Source: Nocardioides sp. (lineage in GTDB: Bacteria > Actinomycetota > Actinomycetes > Propionibacteriales > Nocardioidaceae). Taken from it: a DNA stretch of 34,520 nucleotides. A model generated the notes under the pieces. The model searched no databases. It was not told where the DNA came from and saw only the letters and a list, made by a program, of their open reading frames with translations. Below, piece by piece: positions 1 to 6,485 of this stretch; position 1 is the stretch's first letter; every line of letters begins with the position of its first letter. The stretch covers positions 1 through 34,520 of the forward strand of contig NZ_JAURVJ010000027.1 of NCBI RefSeq assembly GCF_030655615.1, given 5' to 3'. Made by a program: the position numbers and the translations under genes.

Positions 1-900
1 GGCGACGGCGAGCGGGTCGCAGTCGGCGTCGAGCAGCCGCCGGGCCCGCTCGACGGCGGCCGCCGTGTCGCGCAGGTCGGTCAGCGCGAACTGGGCCTGG
101 ACGAACGCGGTCTGGCCGGGGTCGAGCGCGTCGGCGATGTCGAGCCGGACGGTGCCGGGCCCGTGCGGGAGGTCGAGGGTGCGGGCGTACCAGCCGTCGC
201 CGGCGATCTCGACCCCCGGCACCAGGTGGTAGGCGAGAAAGGCCAGCAGGGCCCGGCCCGCGAACGGCGTACGGACGGCCAGGCGCATGATGACCGCACC
301 GGGGGTGCGGGACCCGCCCCGCCGGCCGCGGAGGTCGGTCGGGCTGGCGGCGTAGACCTCGCGCACGGTGTCGTTGAACTGCCGGACGCTGGAGAAGCCC
401 GCGGCGAACGCGATGTCGGCGTACCCGAGATCGGTGGTCTCGATGAGCACCCGCGCCGTCTGCGCCCGCTTGGCGCGCGCCAGGGCCAGCGGTCCCGCGC
501 CGAGCTCGGCGGTCAGGACGCGGCCGAGGTGGCGCGGCGTGTAGCCCATCCGCGCGGCCAGGCCCTCGACGCCCTCACGATCGACGACGCCGTCGGAGAT
601 GAGGCGCATGGCTCGGCCCGCGACATCGGCGGAGACGTCCCAGTCGGGGCTGCCGGGCGTCGCGTCGGGCAGGCACCGCTTGCACGCGCGGTAGCCGGCC
701 GACTGCGCCGACGCGGGGCTGACGTGGAAGGTGACGTTGGCGAAGCCCGGGGTGCGGGCCGGGCACGACGGCCGGCAGTAGATGCCGGTGGTGCGGACGG
801 CGACGTAGAAGACACCGTCGAAGCGGCGGTCGCGCGACTTGACCGCGCGGTAGCACGTCTCGGGATCGAGGCGCTGGCTGATGCTCATGACACCCATCAT
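1..900 (-). CDS. alkA: Ada-type regulator / AlkA DNA-3-methyladenine glycosylase, partial (C-terminus beyond window)
   Basis: Bifunctional alkylation-damage protein; 300 residues lie in the window and the frame runs off the left edge. Residues about 8-80 form the Ada metal-binding domain, with the four zinc cysteines at C42, C46, C73 and C76 (YCRPSC and CKRC). In Ada the first of these takes the methyl group from phosphotriesters. Residues about 85-180 form an AraC-type helix-turn-helix (GYADIAFAAGFSSVRQFN). From about residue 204 the AlkA N-terminal domain begins (MRLAVRTPFAGRALLAFLAY). The catalytic HhH-GPD glycosylase domain would follow outside the window. The start at 900 is chosen because GAGGG lies 5 bases upstream; in-frame ATGs at 897 and 888 are alternatives. 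This is the Ada-AlkA fusion common in actinobacteria, which probably excises alkylated bases and senses methylation. It is divergent from the LCP gene. No LexA-like box was seen. Confidence 0.9.
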   Translation of the reverse strand, partial: MMGVMSISQRLDPETCYRAVKSRDRRFDGVFYVAVRTTGIYCRPSCPARTPGFANVTFHVSPASAQSAGYRACKRCLPDATPGSPDWDVSADVAGRAMRLISDGVVDREGVEGLAARMGYTPRHLGRVLTAELGAGPLALARAKRAQTARVLIETTDLGYADIAFAAGFSSVRQFNDTVREVYAASPTDLRGRRGGSRTPGAVIMRLAVRTPFAGRALLAFLAYHLVPGVEIAGDGWYARTLDLPHGPGTVRLDIADALDPGQTAFVQAQFALTDLRDTAAAVERARRLLDADCDPLAVA

Positions 901-989
901 GGTCCCTCACCGAAGCCGGTTCTGGCGGGAATCGGACACCGCCTGTCGGGAGCTCCACGCGAACCGGCCCCGCATCACCAACCCTCTGG

Positions 990-995
990 GACACT
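990..995 (+). promoter_or_regulatory. Putative -10 hexamer of leaderless LCP gene
   Basis: GACACT keeps the A2 and T6 of the actinobacterial TANNNT -10 box. It ends 6 bases before the GTG start, and no Shine-Dalgarno sequence is present. This is one of the weaker examples of the leaderless pattern seen in the window. Confidence 0.35.
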
Positions 996-1001
996 ACGGG
1001 G

Positions 1002-2222
1002 GTGACCGATGCGAGCGACCCTGCCCCCGAGCAGGCCACGACGGAGCCGACCGACCCTCCGGCGCGCGGCTCGCACCGACGAGCGGTGTGGTCGACGATC
1101 CTCGCGAGCCAGCTGGTCCTCGCGCTGCTCACGGCCGGCGGGGTCTTCCTCGTGCACCGCAACCTCAACGACAACATCGAGGAGGGCAAGCCGATCGACC
1201 ACGCGGTCGAGAAGGCGACGCCGCCCGGTGTCGACGCCGACGCCCCCAAGCGCGAGCTCAACATCCTGGTGATGGGCTCCGACAGCCGCGTCGGTGCGGG
1301 CAACGACATCGACGGCGAGAACGCCGACGGCTCGCAGCGCTCCGACACCGTGATCCTGCTCCACGTCTCGCAGGACCGCACCAACGCCTACGGCGTGAGC
1401 CTCCCCCGCGACGCGATCATCGACCGACCCGACTGCAAGGTCGACGGCCGGAAGGTCGCCGGCGAGGACGGGGTGCGGTTCAACACCGCTTTCTCGGTGG
1501 GTGGTGCCCAGTGCACGGTGCACACCGTCGAGAAGCTGACCGGTGTCTTCATCGACCACTTCCTGGTGCTCGACTTCGAGGGCTTCAAGGACATGGTCGA
1601 CGCCGTCAACGGGGTCGAGGTCTGCATCCCCAAGGAGGTCGACGACGACGAGCACAACATCCACTTCGACGCCGGCACCCAGAAGCTCAGCGGCAACCAG
1701 GCCCTCAACTACGTGCGCGAGCGCTACCAGCTCTCGGTCACCGGTGACATCGGCCGGATGAAGCGCCAGCAGGCCTTCATCGCCTCGATGATCAAGAAGG
1801 TCCGCTCCGCCGGCACCCTCTCGCAGCCCAAGAAGGTCCTCGACTTCCTCGACGCCGTCACCTCCTCCATCGAGGTCGACGAGGACCTCGACTCGGTCGG
1901 CAAGCTCGTCGACCTCGCCATGGACTTCCGCGGCACCGGTCTCGACAAGATCAAGTTCATCACCGTCCCGATCGAGCCCGACCCCAACAACCCCGAGGTC
2001 ACCCTCGTCTGGTCCGACAACGCCGACGAGCTCTGGGAGCGCATCAAGAACGACGACAAGCTCGGCAAGGACTTCAGCGCCGGCAGCATCGGTGCCGACG
2101 ACGACCTCGGCACCGAGGGCACCGAGGACGACGAGCCCAGCGAGGACCCGTCCGTCGGGTCCGGCGGCAACGGCGGTGGCGCTGACACCCAGGAGCGGCT
2201 GGCTGCGGGTCTCTGCGCCTGA
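1002..2222 (+). CDS. LCP family (LytR-CpsA-Psr) cell-wall glycopolymer transferase
   Basis: A 406-residue membrane-anchored protein. A short cytoplasmic tail is followed by one transmembrane segment at about residues 29-50. The LCP domain spans about residues 85-255 and shows the family signatures ILVMGSDSR, RSDTVILLH and SLPRD, whose Arg and Asp residues bind polyprenyl-pyrophosphate and metal. LCP proteins transfer wall glycopolymers (teichoic-acid-like polymers, or arabinogalactan in mycobacteria) from lipid carriers to peptidoglycan outside the cell. After the domain there is an acidic, glycine-rich low-complexity tail (GSGGNGGG) ending in QERLAAGLCA. The start is GTG at 1002, with a -10-like GACACT just upstream and no ribosome binding site. 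The gene stands alone between the divergent alkA and a repeat-rich gap. The polymer transferred cannot be told from sequence. Confidence 0.9.
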   Translation: MTDASDPAPEQATTEPTDPPARGSHRRAVWSTILASQLVLALLTAGGVFLVHRNLNDNIEEGKPIDHAVEKATPPGVDADAPKRELNILVMGSDSRVGAGNDIDGENADGSQRSDTVILLHVSQDRTNAYGVSLPRDAIIDRPDCKVDGRKVAGEDGVRFNTAFSVGGAQCTVHTVEKLTGVFIDHFLVLDFEGFKDMVDAVNGVEVCIPKEVDDDEHNIHFDAGTQKLSGNQALNYVRERYQLSVTGDIGRMKRQQAFIASMIKKVRSAGTLSQPKKVLDFLDAVTSSIEVDEDLDSVGKLVDLAMDFRGTGLDKIKFITVPIEPDPNNPEVTLVWSDNADELWERIKNDDKLGKDFSAGSIGADDDLGTEGTEDDEPSEDPSVGSGGNGGGADTQERLAAGLCA

Positions 2223-2350
2223 GGTTGGCTTGGTACGTCGGGCGGCACGGTCTTTGCCGGCCTCGGGTCATTCGTTGTCGGGCTGTCCGCGCGCTTCGCC
2301 CTCATCTGCACCACCCGTCACGCTTGCCTGACGTTTCTCCCGGTACTCGT

Positions 2351-2382
2351 ACGAAACTTCGGCACAGAAGCAGGAGTTTCGT
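2351..2382. repeat. Short inverted repeat (8-base arms)
   Basis: ACGAAACT at 2351-2358 is matched exactly by AGTTTCGT at 2375-2382, with a 16-base loop. It is a less GC-rich hairpin inside the mosaic and has no T-run, so it is not a convincing terminator. Confidence 0.4.
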
Positions 2383-2418
2383 CGCAGAACCTCACCTCGC
2401 GGGCTCTCGACCCGGGCC

Positions 2419-2563
2419 GGCGGTGAGTCAGCCACCGAACCAGGCCCTCAGATCGCCCCGAACGGTGGCTCACGCACCGCCCACCCGAGCCGGCCCGACC
2501 CGGCGGTGAGCACGCCACCGAAATCGTGTCCGGATCCTCCTGAACGGTGGCTCACGCACCGCC
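2419..2563. repeat. Four 19-base palindromic motifs in alternating orientation, about 42 bases apart
   Basis: GGCGGTGAGTCAGCCACCG (2419-2437) and GGCGGTGAGCACGCCACCG (2502-2520) read forward. Two identical copies, CGGTGGCTCACGCACCGCC (2463-2481 and 2545-2563), read in reverse. Each motif is itself an interrupted palindrome (GGTG...CACC). Start-to-start spacings are 44, 39 and 43 bases, close to four helical turns. The motif could be a protein-binding array or a local amplification of an intergenic repeat unit. Confidence 0.6.
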
Positions 2564-2740
2564 GGGTCGGGTGGCCGCGCAGGCGACGGCGAGCCGAGCT
2601 TGCGAGGCCTCGCCGTTGCGCGCCGAGGAGCAGACCGCGAGAGGCTCGGGGTCAAGGACGGCCGAAGGCCGCCGCGCAGCGGCGCGAAGCGTCCTTGACG
2701 CCGAGACGCGGTCTGCTACGCGCGCGGCCACCCGACCCGG
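2562..2740. repeat. Long nested hairpin element
   Basis: Three nested pairs of complementary arms fold toward one centre. The outer pair, 2562-2580 with 2722-2740, is 19 bases and perfect. The middle pair, 2629-2639 with 2707-2717, is 11 bases and perfect. The inner pair, 2645-2660 with 2690-2705, has 15 of 16 bases matching. The tip is a GC-rich sequence (GGCCGAAGGCC). The unmatched left segment 2581-2628 is larger than its right counterpart. The structure resembles dispersed palindromic intergenic elements of high-GC actinobacteria; no transposase is encoded. Confidence 0.65.
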
Positions 2741-2767
2741 ACAACGAATGACCCGAGAAGAGCACGT

Positions 2768-2800
2768 GGCTTCGAGGCTCGCTGCGCTCGCACCTCAGCC
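2768..2800 (+). repeat. Copy A of an interspersed intergenic repeat
   Basis: GGCTTCGAGGCTCG (2768-2781) followed by CGCACCTCAGCC (2789-2800). The same two blocks in the same order occur on the opposite strand at 24140-24153 and 24114-24125, with a longer spacer there. This marks a dispersed repeat family with members in two intergenic gaps of this window. Confidence 0.5.
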
Positions 2801-2811
2801 GACGTAAATAA

Positions 2812-2842
2812 GAAGAACCCGCGTCACCGACGCGGGTTCTTC
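2812..2842 (-). terminator. Strong intrinsic terminator of the tRNA pair
   Basis: A perfect 14-base stem (2812-2825 with 2829-2842) around a 3-base loop. Read on the minus strand it is followed by TTATTTA. It lies directly downstream of tRNA-Glu, so it ends the tRNA-Gln/tRNA-Glu transcript. It is the most canonical terminator in the window after the cimA attenuator. Confidence 0.85.
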
Positions 2843-2847
2843 GTGTG

Positions 2848-2920
2848 TACCCCCGACCGGATTCGAACCGGCGCTAACGCCGTGAGAGGGCGCCGTGCTA
2901 GGCCGCTACACAACGGGGGC
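2848..2920 (-). tRNA. tRNA-Glu (anticodon CTC)
   Basis: A 73-base cloverleaf. The acceptor stem GCCCCCG pairs with CGGGGGT (one G-U pair), and the discriminator base is A. The anticodon loop CTCTCAC has CTC at positions 34-36. The T-arm is GCCGG-TTCGAAT-CCGGT. CCA is not encoded. It is second in a tandem behind tRNA-Gln, and the gene for its cognate synthetase, gltX, lies about 1.2 kb upstream on the same strand. Confidence 0.95.
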
Positions 2921-2997
2921 ATGTCCGTGAGGACTTGCGGAACTTTACAGATCCACGTGTCATCGGGACAAATCGCGACCCGGGGGCCTCGATCTCG

Positions 2998-3069
2998 CTG
3001 GGATACTAGGACTCGAACCTAGAACGACTGGACCAGAACCAGCTGTGTTGCCAATTACACCATATCCCA
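2998..3069 (-). tRNA. tRNA-Gln (anticodon CTG)
   Basis: A 72-base cloverleaf. The acceptor stem TGGGATA pairs perfectly with TATCCCA, with discriminator G. The anticodon loop TTCTGGT has CTG at positions 34-36, and the T-loop is TTCGAGT. It is transcribed ahead of tRNA-Glu with 77 bases between them. In actinobacteria that lack GlnRS, this tRNA is charged with Glu by GluRS and then amidated by GatCAB, so both tRNAs here may be substrates of the nearby gltX product. Confidence 0.95.
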
Positions 3070-3135
3070 CTGTCTTACTGGTGTTAGCCGCCTCCGACCC
3101 GAGGTTTCCGGGGAGCAGGTGACCGACAAGAAACC

Positions 3136-4155
3136 TTACACGCGGCCCACGGACGCATCCAAAACGGTTCTGTCGGCGCGGGTCTGGAGCCCCATGGTGC
3201 GGGCCGCCCAGACGGAGAGGCCGACGAAGAGCACCGACTTCACGACGGTGAGGAGCACGTCCCACCAGCTGCCACCCTGCGGGTCGAGCACGGTCGTGAT
3301 GTCGCCGACGAGCAGGGCCAGGCCGAACGCCAGGACGTTGTTGACGATGTGCTGGGCGATGCCGGCCTCGAGGCCGCCGGTGGCGACCACCAGGATCCCG
3401 GCGGTGAGGCCGAAGGCGAGCCGGTCGACGAAGACGGGGAAGTCCTGGACGCCGTGGGCGAGTGCGAAGAGCACAGCCGGCACCACGACCGCCAGGCCTC
3501 GGGAGACCCAGAGGTGGGCGGTGATCCCGCCGAAGGCCTGGGTGAGGTAGCCGCGGAACACGTACTCCTCGGCGATCGCCTGCAGCGGCGTGAGCAGGAC
3601 GATGACCAGGAGGAACTGCAGCGAGGTCGTGGTGAAGTCGTTGACGCCACCGGTGAGCTCCTCGCCGTCGCTGCTGGCCGGGAGCAGGGCGCCGAGGAAG
3701 ACGGAGAGGCCCAGGGTCAGGATCGAGACGCCGAACGAGACGGCGAGCCACTTCCAGCGCACCCGCGGGGCGACCGAGGTCACCCAGCCGGGCCGGAGCC
3801 CGTTGAAGAGGCGGGTGGCCGCCCACACCTCGGGGATCGCCAGGATCAGCACCAGGTTGACGAAGAGCAGGCTCGTGGGGGTCGTGAGGTCGGTGTCGGC
3901 GAGGGCCGTGATCTTGTCCTCGAGCTCGCCCTGCGGCACGCCCGTGGCGAGGAAGTAGACGGCGAAGCCGATGACCGCGACCACGGCGTTGACGATGAGG
4001 AAGCAGAAGGCGACGGCGAGCGTGCCGAGCAGCGACCAGACCCAGCTCGGGTCGCGCCCGGCGCGGTAGAGCTGCTGGTACTCGACGTCACCCGTCCCGG
4101 GGTGGGCCGGCGCCGGGAAGTAGGGGTTGGCTGCGAGGTCGGACCGCTCCGTCAC
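3136..4155 (-). CDS. CPBP family intramembrane metalloprotease
   Basis: A 339-residue polytopic membrane protein of the CAAX protease/bacteriocin-processing (CPBP, Rce1-like) family. The catalytic motifs are present in order: EEYVFRGYL (paired Glu plus Arg), FALAHG and HIVNNVLAF. In this family they place the metal and the nucleophilic water within the membrane. The first 40 or so residues are hydrophilic (NPYFPAPAHPGTG) and probably cytoplasmic; several membrane helices follow. The GTG start at 4155 overlaps the gltX stop by four bases (GTGA), so translation is probably coupled to gltX. Actinobacterial members of this family mostly have no known substrate. It is last in a three-gene operon, 66 bases upstream of tRNA-Gln. 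Confidence 0.88.
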   Translation of the reverse strand: MTERSDLAANPYFPAPAHPGTGDVEYQQLYRAGRDPSWVWSLLGTLAVAFCFLIVNAVVAVIGFAVYFLATGVPQGELEDKITALADTDLTTPTSLLFVNLVLILAIPEVWAATRLFNGLRPGWVTSVAPRVRWKWLAVSFGVSILTLGLSVFLGALLPASSDGEELTGGVNDFTTTSLQFLLVIVLLTPLQAIAEEYVFRGYLTQAFGGITAHLWVSRGLAVVVPAVLFALAHGVQDFPVFVDRLAFGLTAGILVVATGGLEAGIAQHIVNNVLAFGLALLVGDITTVLDPQGGSWWDVLLTVVKSVLFVGLSVWAARTMGLQTRADRTVLDASVGRV

Positions 4156-5618
4156 GACGCGCTCTCCAGCCGGGACAGGCTGCGCTCACGTCCCAGCAGC
4201 TCCATCGACTCGAACAGCGGCGGCGAGACCCGGCGGCCCGTGACGGCCACGCGGACGGGGCCGTAGGCCACGCGCGGCTTGAGACCGCGCTCGTCGACGA
4301 GCGCGGTGGTCAGCGCGGTCTGGATCGCCTCGGTCGACCAGGTCGGCAGGTCCTTGACGGCGTCGTACGACGCCCGGACGATGTCGCGGCCGGTGTCGTC
4401 GAGCAGCTTGGCGACGTCGGCCTCGTCCCGGGCGAACGCCGACTCCTCGACGAAGAGGAAGCCGAGCATGTCGACGGCCTCGGTGAGCTTGTTGATGCGC
4501 TCCCCCACCAGCGGCATCGCCAGCTCGAGGAGCTGGGCGTCGGCGTCGGAGACCGGGTCGGCGACGACGCCGGCCGCCTTGAGGAACGGCAGGGCCCGGT
4601 GGGTGATGTCCTCGATCGTCAGCATCCGCAGGTGCGAGGTGTTGATCGCGTCCATCTTCTTGACGTCGAAGCGGGCCGGGTTGGGGTTGACGTCCTTGAT
4701 GTCGAACGCCTCGACCATCTCGGCGAGCGTGAAGACGTCGCGGTCGGCGGCGATGGCCCAGCCCAGGAGCGCCAGGTAGTTGAGCAGGCCCTCGGGCGTG
4801 TAGCCCTGGTCGCGGTAGGCCAGCGCGTGGGCCTCGGGGTCGCGCTTGGAGAGCTTCTTGTTGCCCTGGCCCATGACGTAGGGGAGGTGGCCGAACGACG
4901 GCGCACCCGACCCGATGCCGACGTCGGCCAGCGCGGCGTAGAGAGGCACCTGGCGGGGCGTGCTCGAGAGCAGGTCCTCGCCGCGCAGCACGTGGGTGAT
5001 CTCCATCAGGGCGTCGTCGACCGGGTTGACCAGCGTGTAGAGCGGGTCGCCGTTGCCGCGGGCGAGGGCGTAGTCGGGGACGTGGTCGGAGTGGAACGTG
5101 ATCGGGCCGCGGACCAGGTCGTCGAACGTGATCTCGCCGTCCGGCATCTTGAACCGGACGACGGGCGACCGGCCGTCGGCCTCGAACGTCGCGACCTGCT
5201 CGTCGCTCAGGTCGCGGCAGAAGCGGTCGTAGCCCATGTCCTTGGACCCGGCCGCCTTGCGGCGGGCGGCGACCTCGTCGGTCGTGCAGTAGCAGCGGTA
5301 GGTGTGTCCGCCGGCGGCCAGCCGCTCGAGGGCGTCGACGTAGAGGTCGCTGCGCTCGGACTGCCGGTAGGGAGCGTGCGGGCCACCGCGGTCGGGGCCC
5401 TCGTCCCAGTCGAGGCCGAGCCACGAGAAGAGGTCGAGCAGGCCGTCGTAGGACTCCTGGGTGTTGCGGGCGACGTCGGTGTCCTCGATGCGCAGCACGA
5501 AGGTGCCGCCGTGGTGGCGGGCGAACGCCCAGTTGAAGAGCGCCGTGCGGACGAGGCCGACGTGGGGGGATCCGGTGGGGCTGGGGGCCATGCGCACGCG
5601 GACGGGGGTGGTGCTCAT
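4152..5618 (-). CDS. gltX: Glutamyl-tRNA synthetase
   Basis: A 488-residue cytoplasmic class I synthetase that charges tRNA-Glu with glutamate using ATP, of normal family length. The HIGH-equivalent motif is PSPTGSPHVG (residues 12-21) and the KMSKS-equivalent is KLSKR (residues 255-259). VRTALFNWAFARHHGG and LRIEDTD are further family signatures. A YRCYC motif sits in the insertion that in many GluRS carries zinc ligands. The helical anticodon-binding region fills the C-terminal third. The ATG at 5618 overlaps the upstream FAH-family stop (ATGA), and its own stop overlaps the protease start, giving an FAH-gltX-protease operon. tRNA-Glu and tRNA-Gln lie just downstream on the same strand. Confidence 0.97.
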   Translation of the reverse strand: MSTTPVRVRMAPSPTGSPHVGLVRTALFNWAFARHHGGTFVLRIEDTDVARNTQESYDGLLDLFSWLGLDWDEGPDRGGPHAPYRQSERSDLYVDALERLAAGGHTYRCYCTTDEVAARRKAAGSKDMGYDRFCRDLSDEQVATFEADGRSPVVRFKMPDGEITFDDLVRGPITFHSDHVPDYALARGNGDPLYTLVNPVDDALMEITHVLRGEDLLSSTPRQVPLYAALADVGIGSGAPSFGHLPYVMGQGNKKLSKRDPEAHALAYRDQGYTPEGLLNYLALLGWAIAADRDVFTLAEMVEAFDIKDVNPNPARFDVKKMDAINTSHLRMLTIEDITHRALPFLKAAGVVADPVSDADAQLLELAMPLVGERINKLTEAVDMLGFLFVEESAFARDEADVAKLLDDTGRDIVRASYDAVKDLPTWSTEAIQTALTTALVDERGLKPRVAYGPVRVAVTGRRVSPPLFESMELLGRERSLSRLESAS

Positions 5619-6424
5619 CGAGAGACGATCCTGTTCGTGAGGGAGCCGAGGCCGGCGATCGAGATCTCGACCTCGTCACCGACCTGCATGGGACCGACAC
5701 CCTCGGGGGTGCCGGTCAGGATGACGTCGCCGGGCAGCAGCGTCATGACGCTGGAGACGTAGGCCACCAGCGCGGGGATGTCGAAGATCATGTCGGCGGT
5801 CGAGCCGTCCTGGACGACGTCGCCGTTGAGGAACGTCTGGAGCCGGACGCCGTCCTTGAAGGTCTGCGGGTCGAGGTCGGTCTCGATCCAGGGGCCGAGC
5901 GGGCAGAACGAGTCGAAGCCCTTGGCCCGGGTGAACTGCCCGTCCTTGCGCTGCAGGTCGCGGGCGGTGACGTCGTTGGCGATCGTGTAGCCGTGGATCA
6001 CGTCGGTCGCCTGCTCGGGGGGCACGTCGCGGCAGATGCGACCGATGACGACCGCCAGCTCGCCCTCGTAGTGGAGGTCCTGGGTCTGCGGCGGGTAGAA
6101 CACCGGGTCGCCGGGACCGACGACACTGGTGTTGGGCTTGAGGAACATCATCGGCTCGGCCGGGACGTCGTTGCCGAGCTCGGCGGCGTGGGCGGCGTAG
6201 TTGCGACCGATCCCCACCACCTTGCTGCGCGGCAGCACCGGCGCCAGCAGCCGGACGTCGCTCAGCTTGTGCTCCTGGTCGAGCAGCTTGATGCCGACGT
6301 AGAGGGGGTCGCCGGCCAGGGCCACGACCACCGAGTCCTCGTCGGGTTGGCCGAGCTGGTCGAGGTCGCCCGTCACGACGCCGTACGACGGCTCCTCGCC
6401 GGTGGTGAATCTCGCGATGCGCAC
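5615..6424 (-). CDS. Fumarylacetoacetate hydrolase (FAH) family protein
   Basis: A 269-residue cytoplasmic enzyme with a small N-terminal domain and the FAH catalytic domain from about residue 65. It has the IGRNYAAHAAELG signature, HYEGELAVVIG (metal-binding Glu pair), YTIANDVTARDLQ and LTGTPEGVGPM. Family members include hydrolases, decarboxylases and isomerases of 2-oxo acids such as 2-hydroxyhepta-2,4-diene-1,7-dioate isomerase and acylpyruvase. The substrate cannot be set from sequence. It is first gene of the operon with gltX, an arrangement common in actinobacteria without an obvious metabolic link. The GTG start at 6424 has no Shine-Dalgarno; TAGGGT lies 7 bases upstream, so the message is probably leaderless. 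Confidence 0.9.
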   Translation of the reverse strand: MRIARFTTGEEPSYGVVTGDLDQLGQPDEDSVVVALAGDPLYVGIKLLDQEHKLSDVRLLAPVLPRSKVVGIGRNYAAHAAELGNDVPAEPMMFLKPNTSVVGPGDPVFYPPQTQDLHYEGELAVVIGRICRDVPPEQATDVIHGYTIANDVTARDLQRKDGQFTRAKGFDSFCPLGPWIETDLDPQTFKDGVRLQTFLNGDVVQDGSTADMIFDIPALVAYVSSVMTLLPGDVILTGTPEGVGPMQVGDEVEISIAGLGSLTNRIVSR

Positions 6425-6431
6425 GCACTCG

Positions 6432-6437
6432 ACCCTA
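6432..6437 (-). promoter_or_regulatory. -10 box of the FAH-gltX operon (leaderless)
   Basis: TAGGGT on the minus strand, ending 7 bases before the GTG start at 6424. It matches TANNNT at the expected distance for a transcript that begins at the start codon. Confidence 0.6.
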
Positions 6438-6473
6438 GCGAGCGTCGGTTCGGCGTCACGTCGTCCGGTCGGT

Positions 6474-6479
6474 CAGACT
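6474..6479 (+). promoter_or_regulatory. -10 box for the gene at 6486 (leaderless)
   Basis: CAGACT, with A2 and T6 conserved, ends 6 bases before the GTG at 6486. It sits back to back with the FAH operon promoter, so the two divergent promoters share about 40 bases. Confidence 0.5.
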
Positions 6480-6485
6480 TGTCCG

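Larger units (their letters stand above)
2262..2757. repeat. Gene-free repeat mosaic bounded by an 18-base perfect inverted repeat
   Basis: No convincing gene lies between 2223 and 2811. The block is bounded by CTCGGGTCATTCGTTGTC at 2262-2279 and its exact reverse complement at 2740-2757. Inside are a small hairpin (arms 2351-2358 and 2375-2382), four alternating 19-base motifs (2419-2563) and a long nested hairpin (2562-2740). The right outer arm starts at the base where the hairpin ends. The remaining sequence shows no ribosome binding site or coding pattern. Confidence 0.6.

Noticed and set aside
575..1384. 269-codon minus-strand frame crossing alkA and the LCP gene start
   Set aside because: It runs antisense to the LCP gene and out of frame with the Ada-AlkA protein, and has no conserved motifs.
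2419..2563. CRISPR-like array
   Set aside because: The repeats alternate in orientation and are palindromic, the spacers are irregular and GC-rich, and there are no cas genes.
2506..2807. Small frames of 81 and 86 codons within the repeat mosaic
   Set aside because: Both are Arg/Ala-rich, lack ribosome binding sites or leaderless promoters, and run through hairpin arms, so they are better explained as repeat DNA.
2848..3069. Integrated element using a tRNA as attachment site
   Set aside because: No integrase or phage genes are nearby, and no direct repeat of a tRNA 3' end was seen in the flanks.
4186..5700. 504-codon frame overlapping gltX on the same strand
   Set aside because: Extremely Arg/Pro-rich, without domains; gltX in the other frame has complete synthetase motifs and overlapping stop/start junctions with both neighbours.
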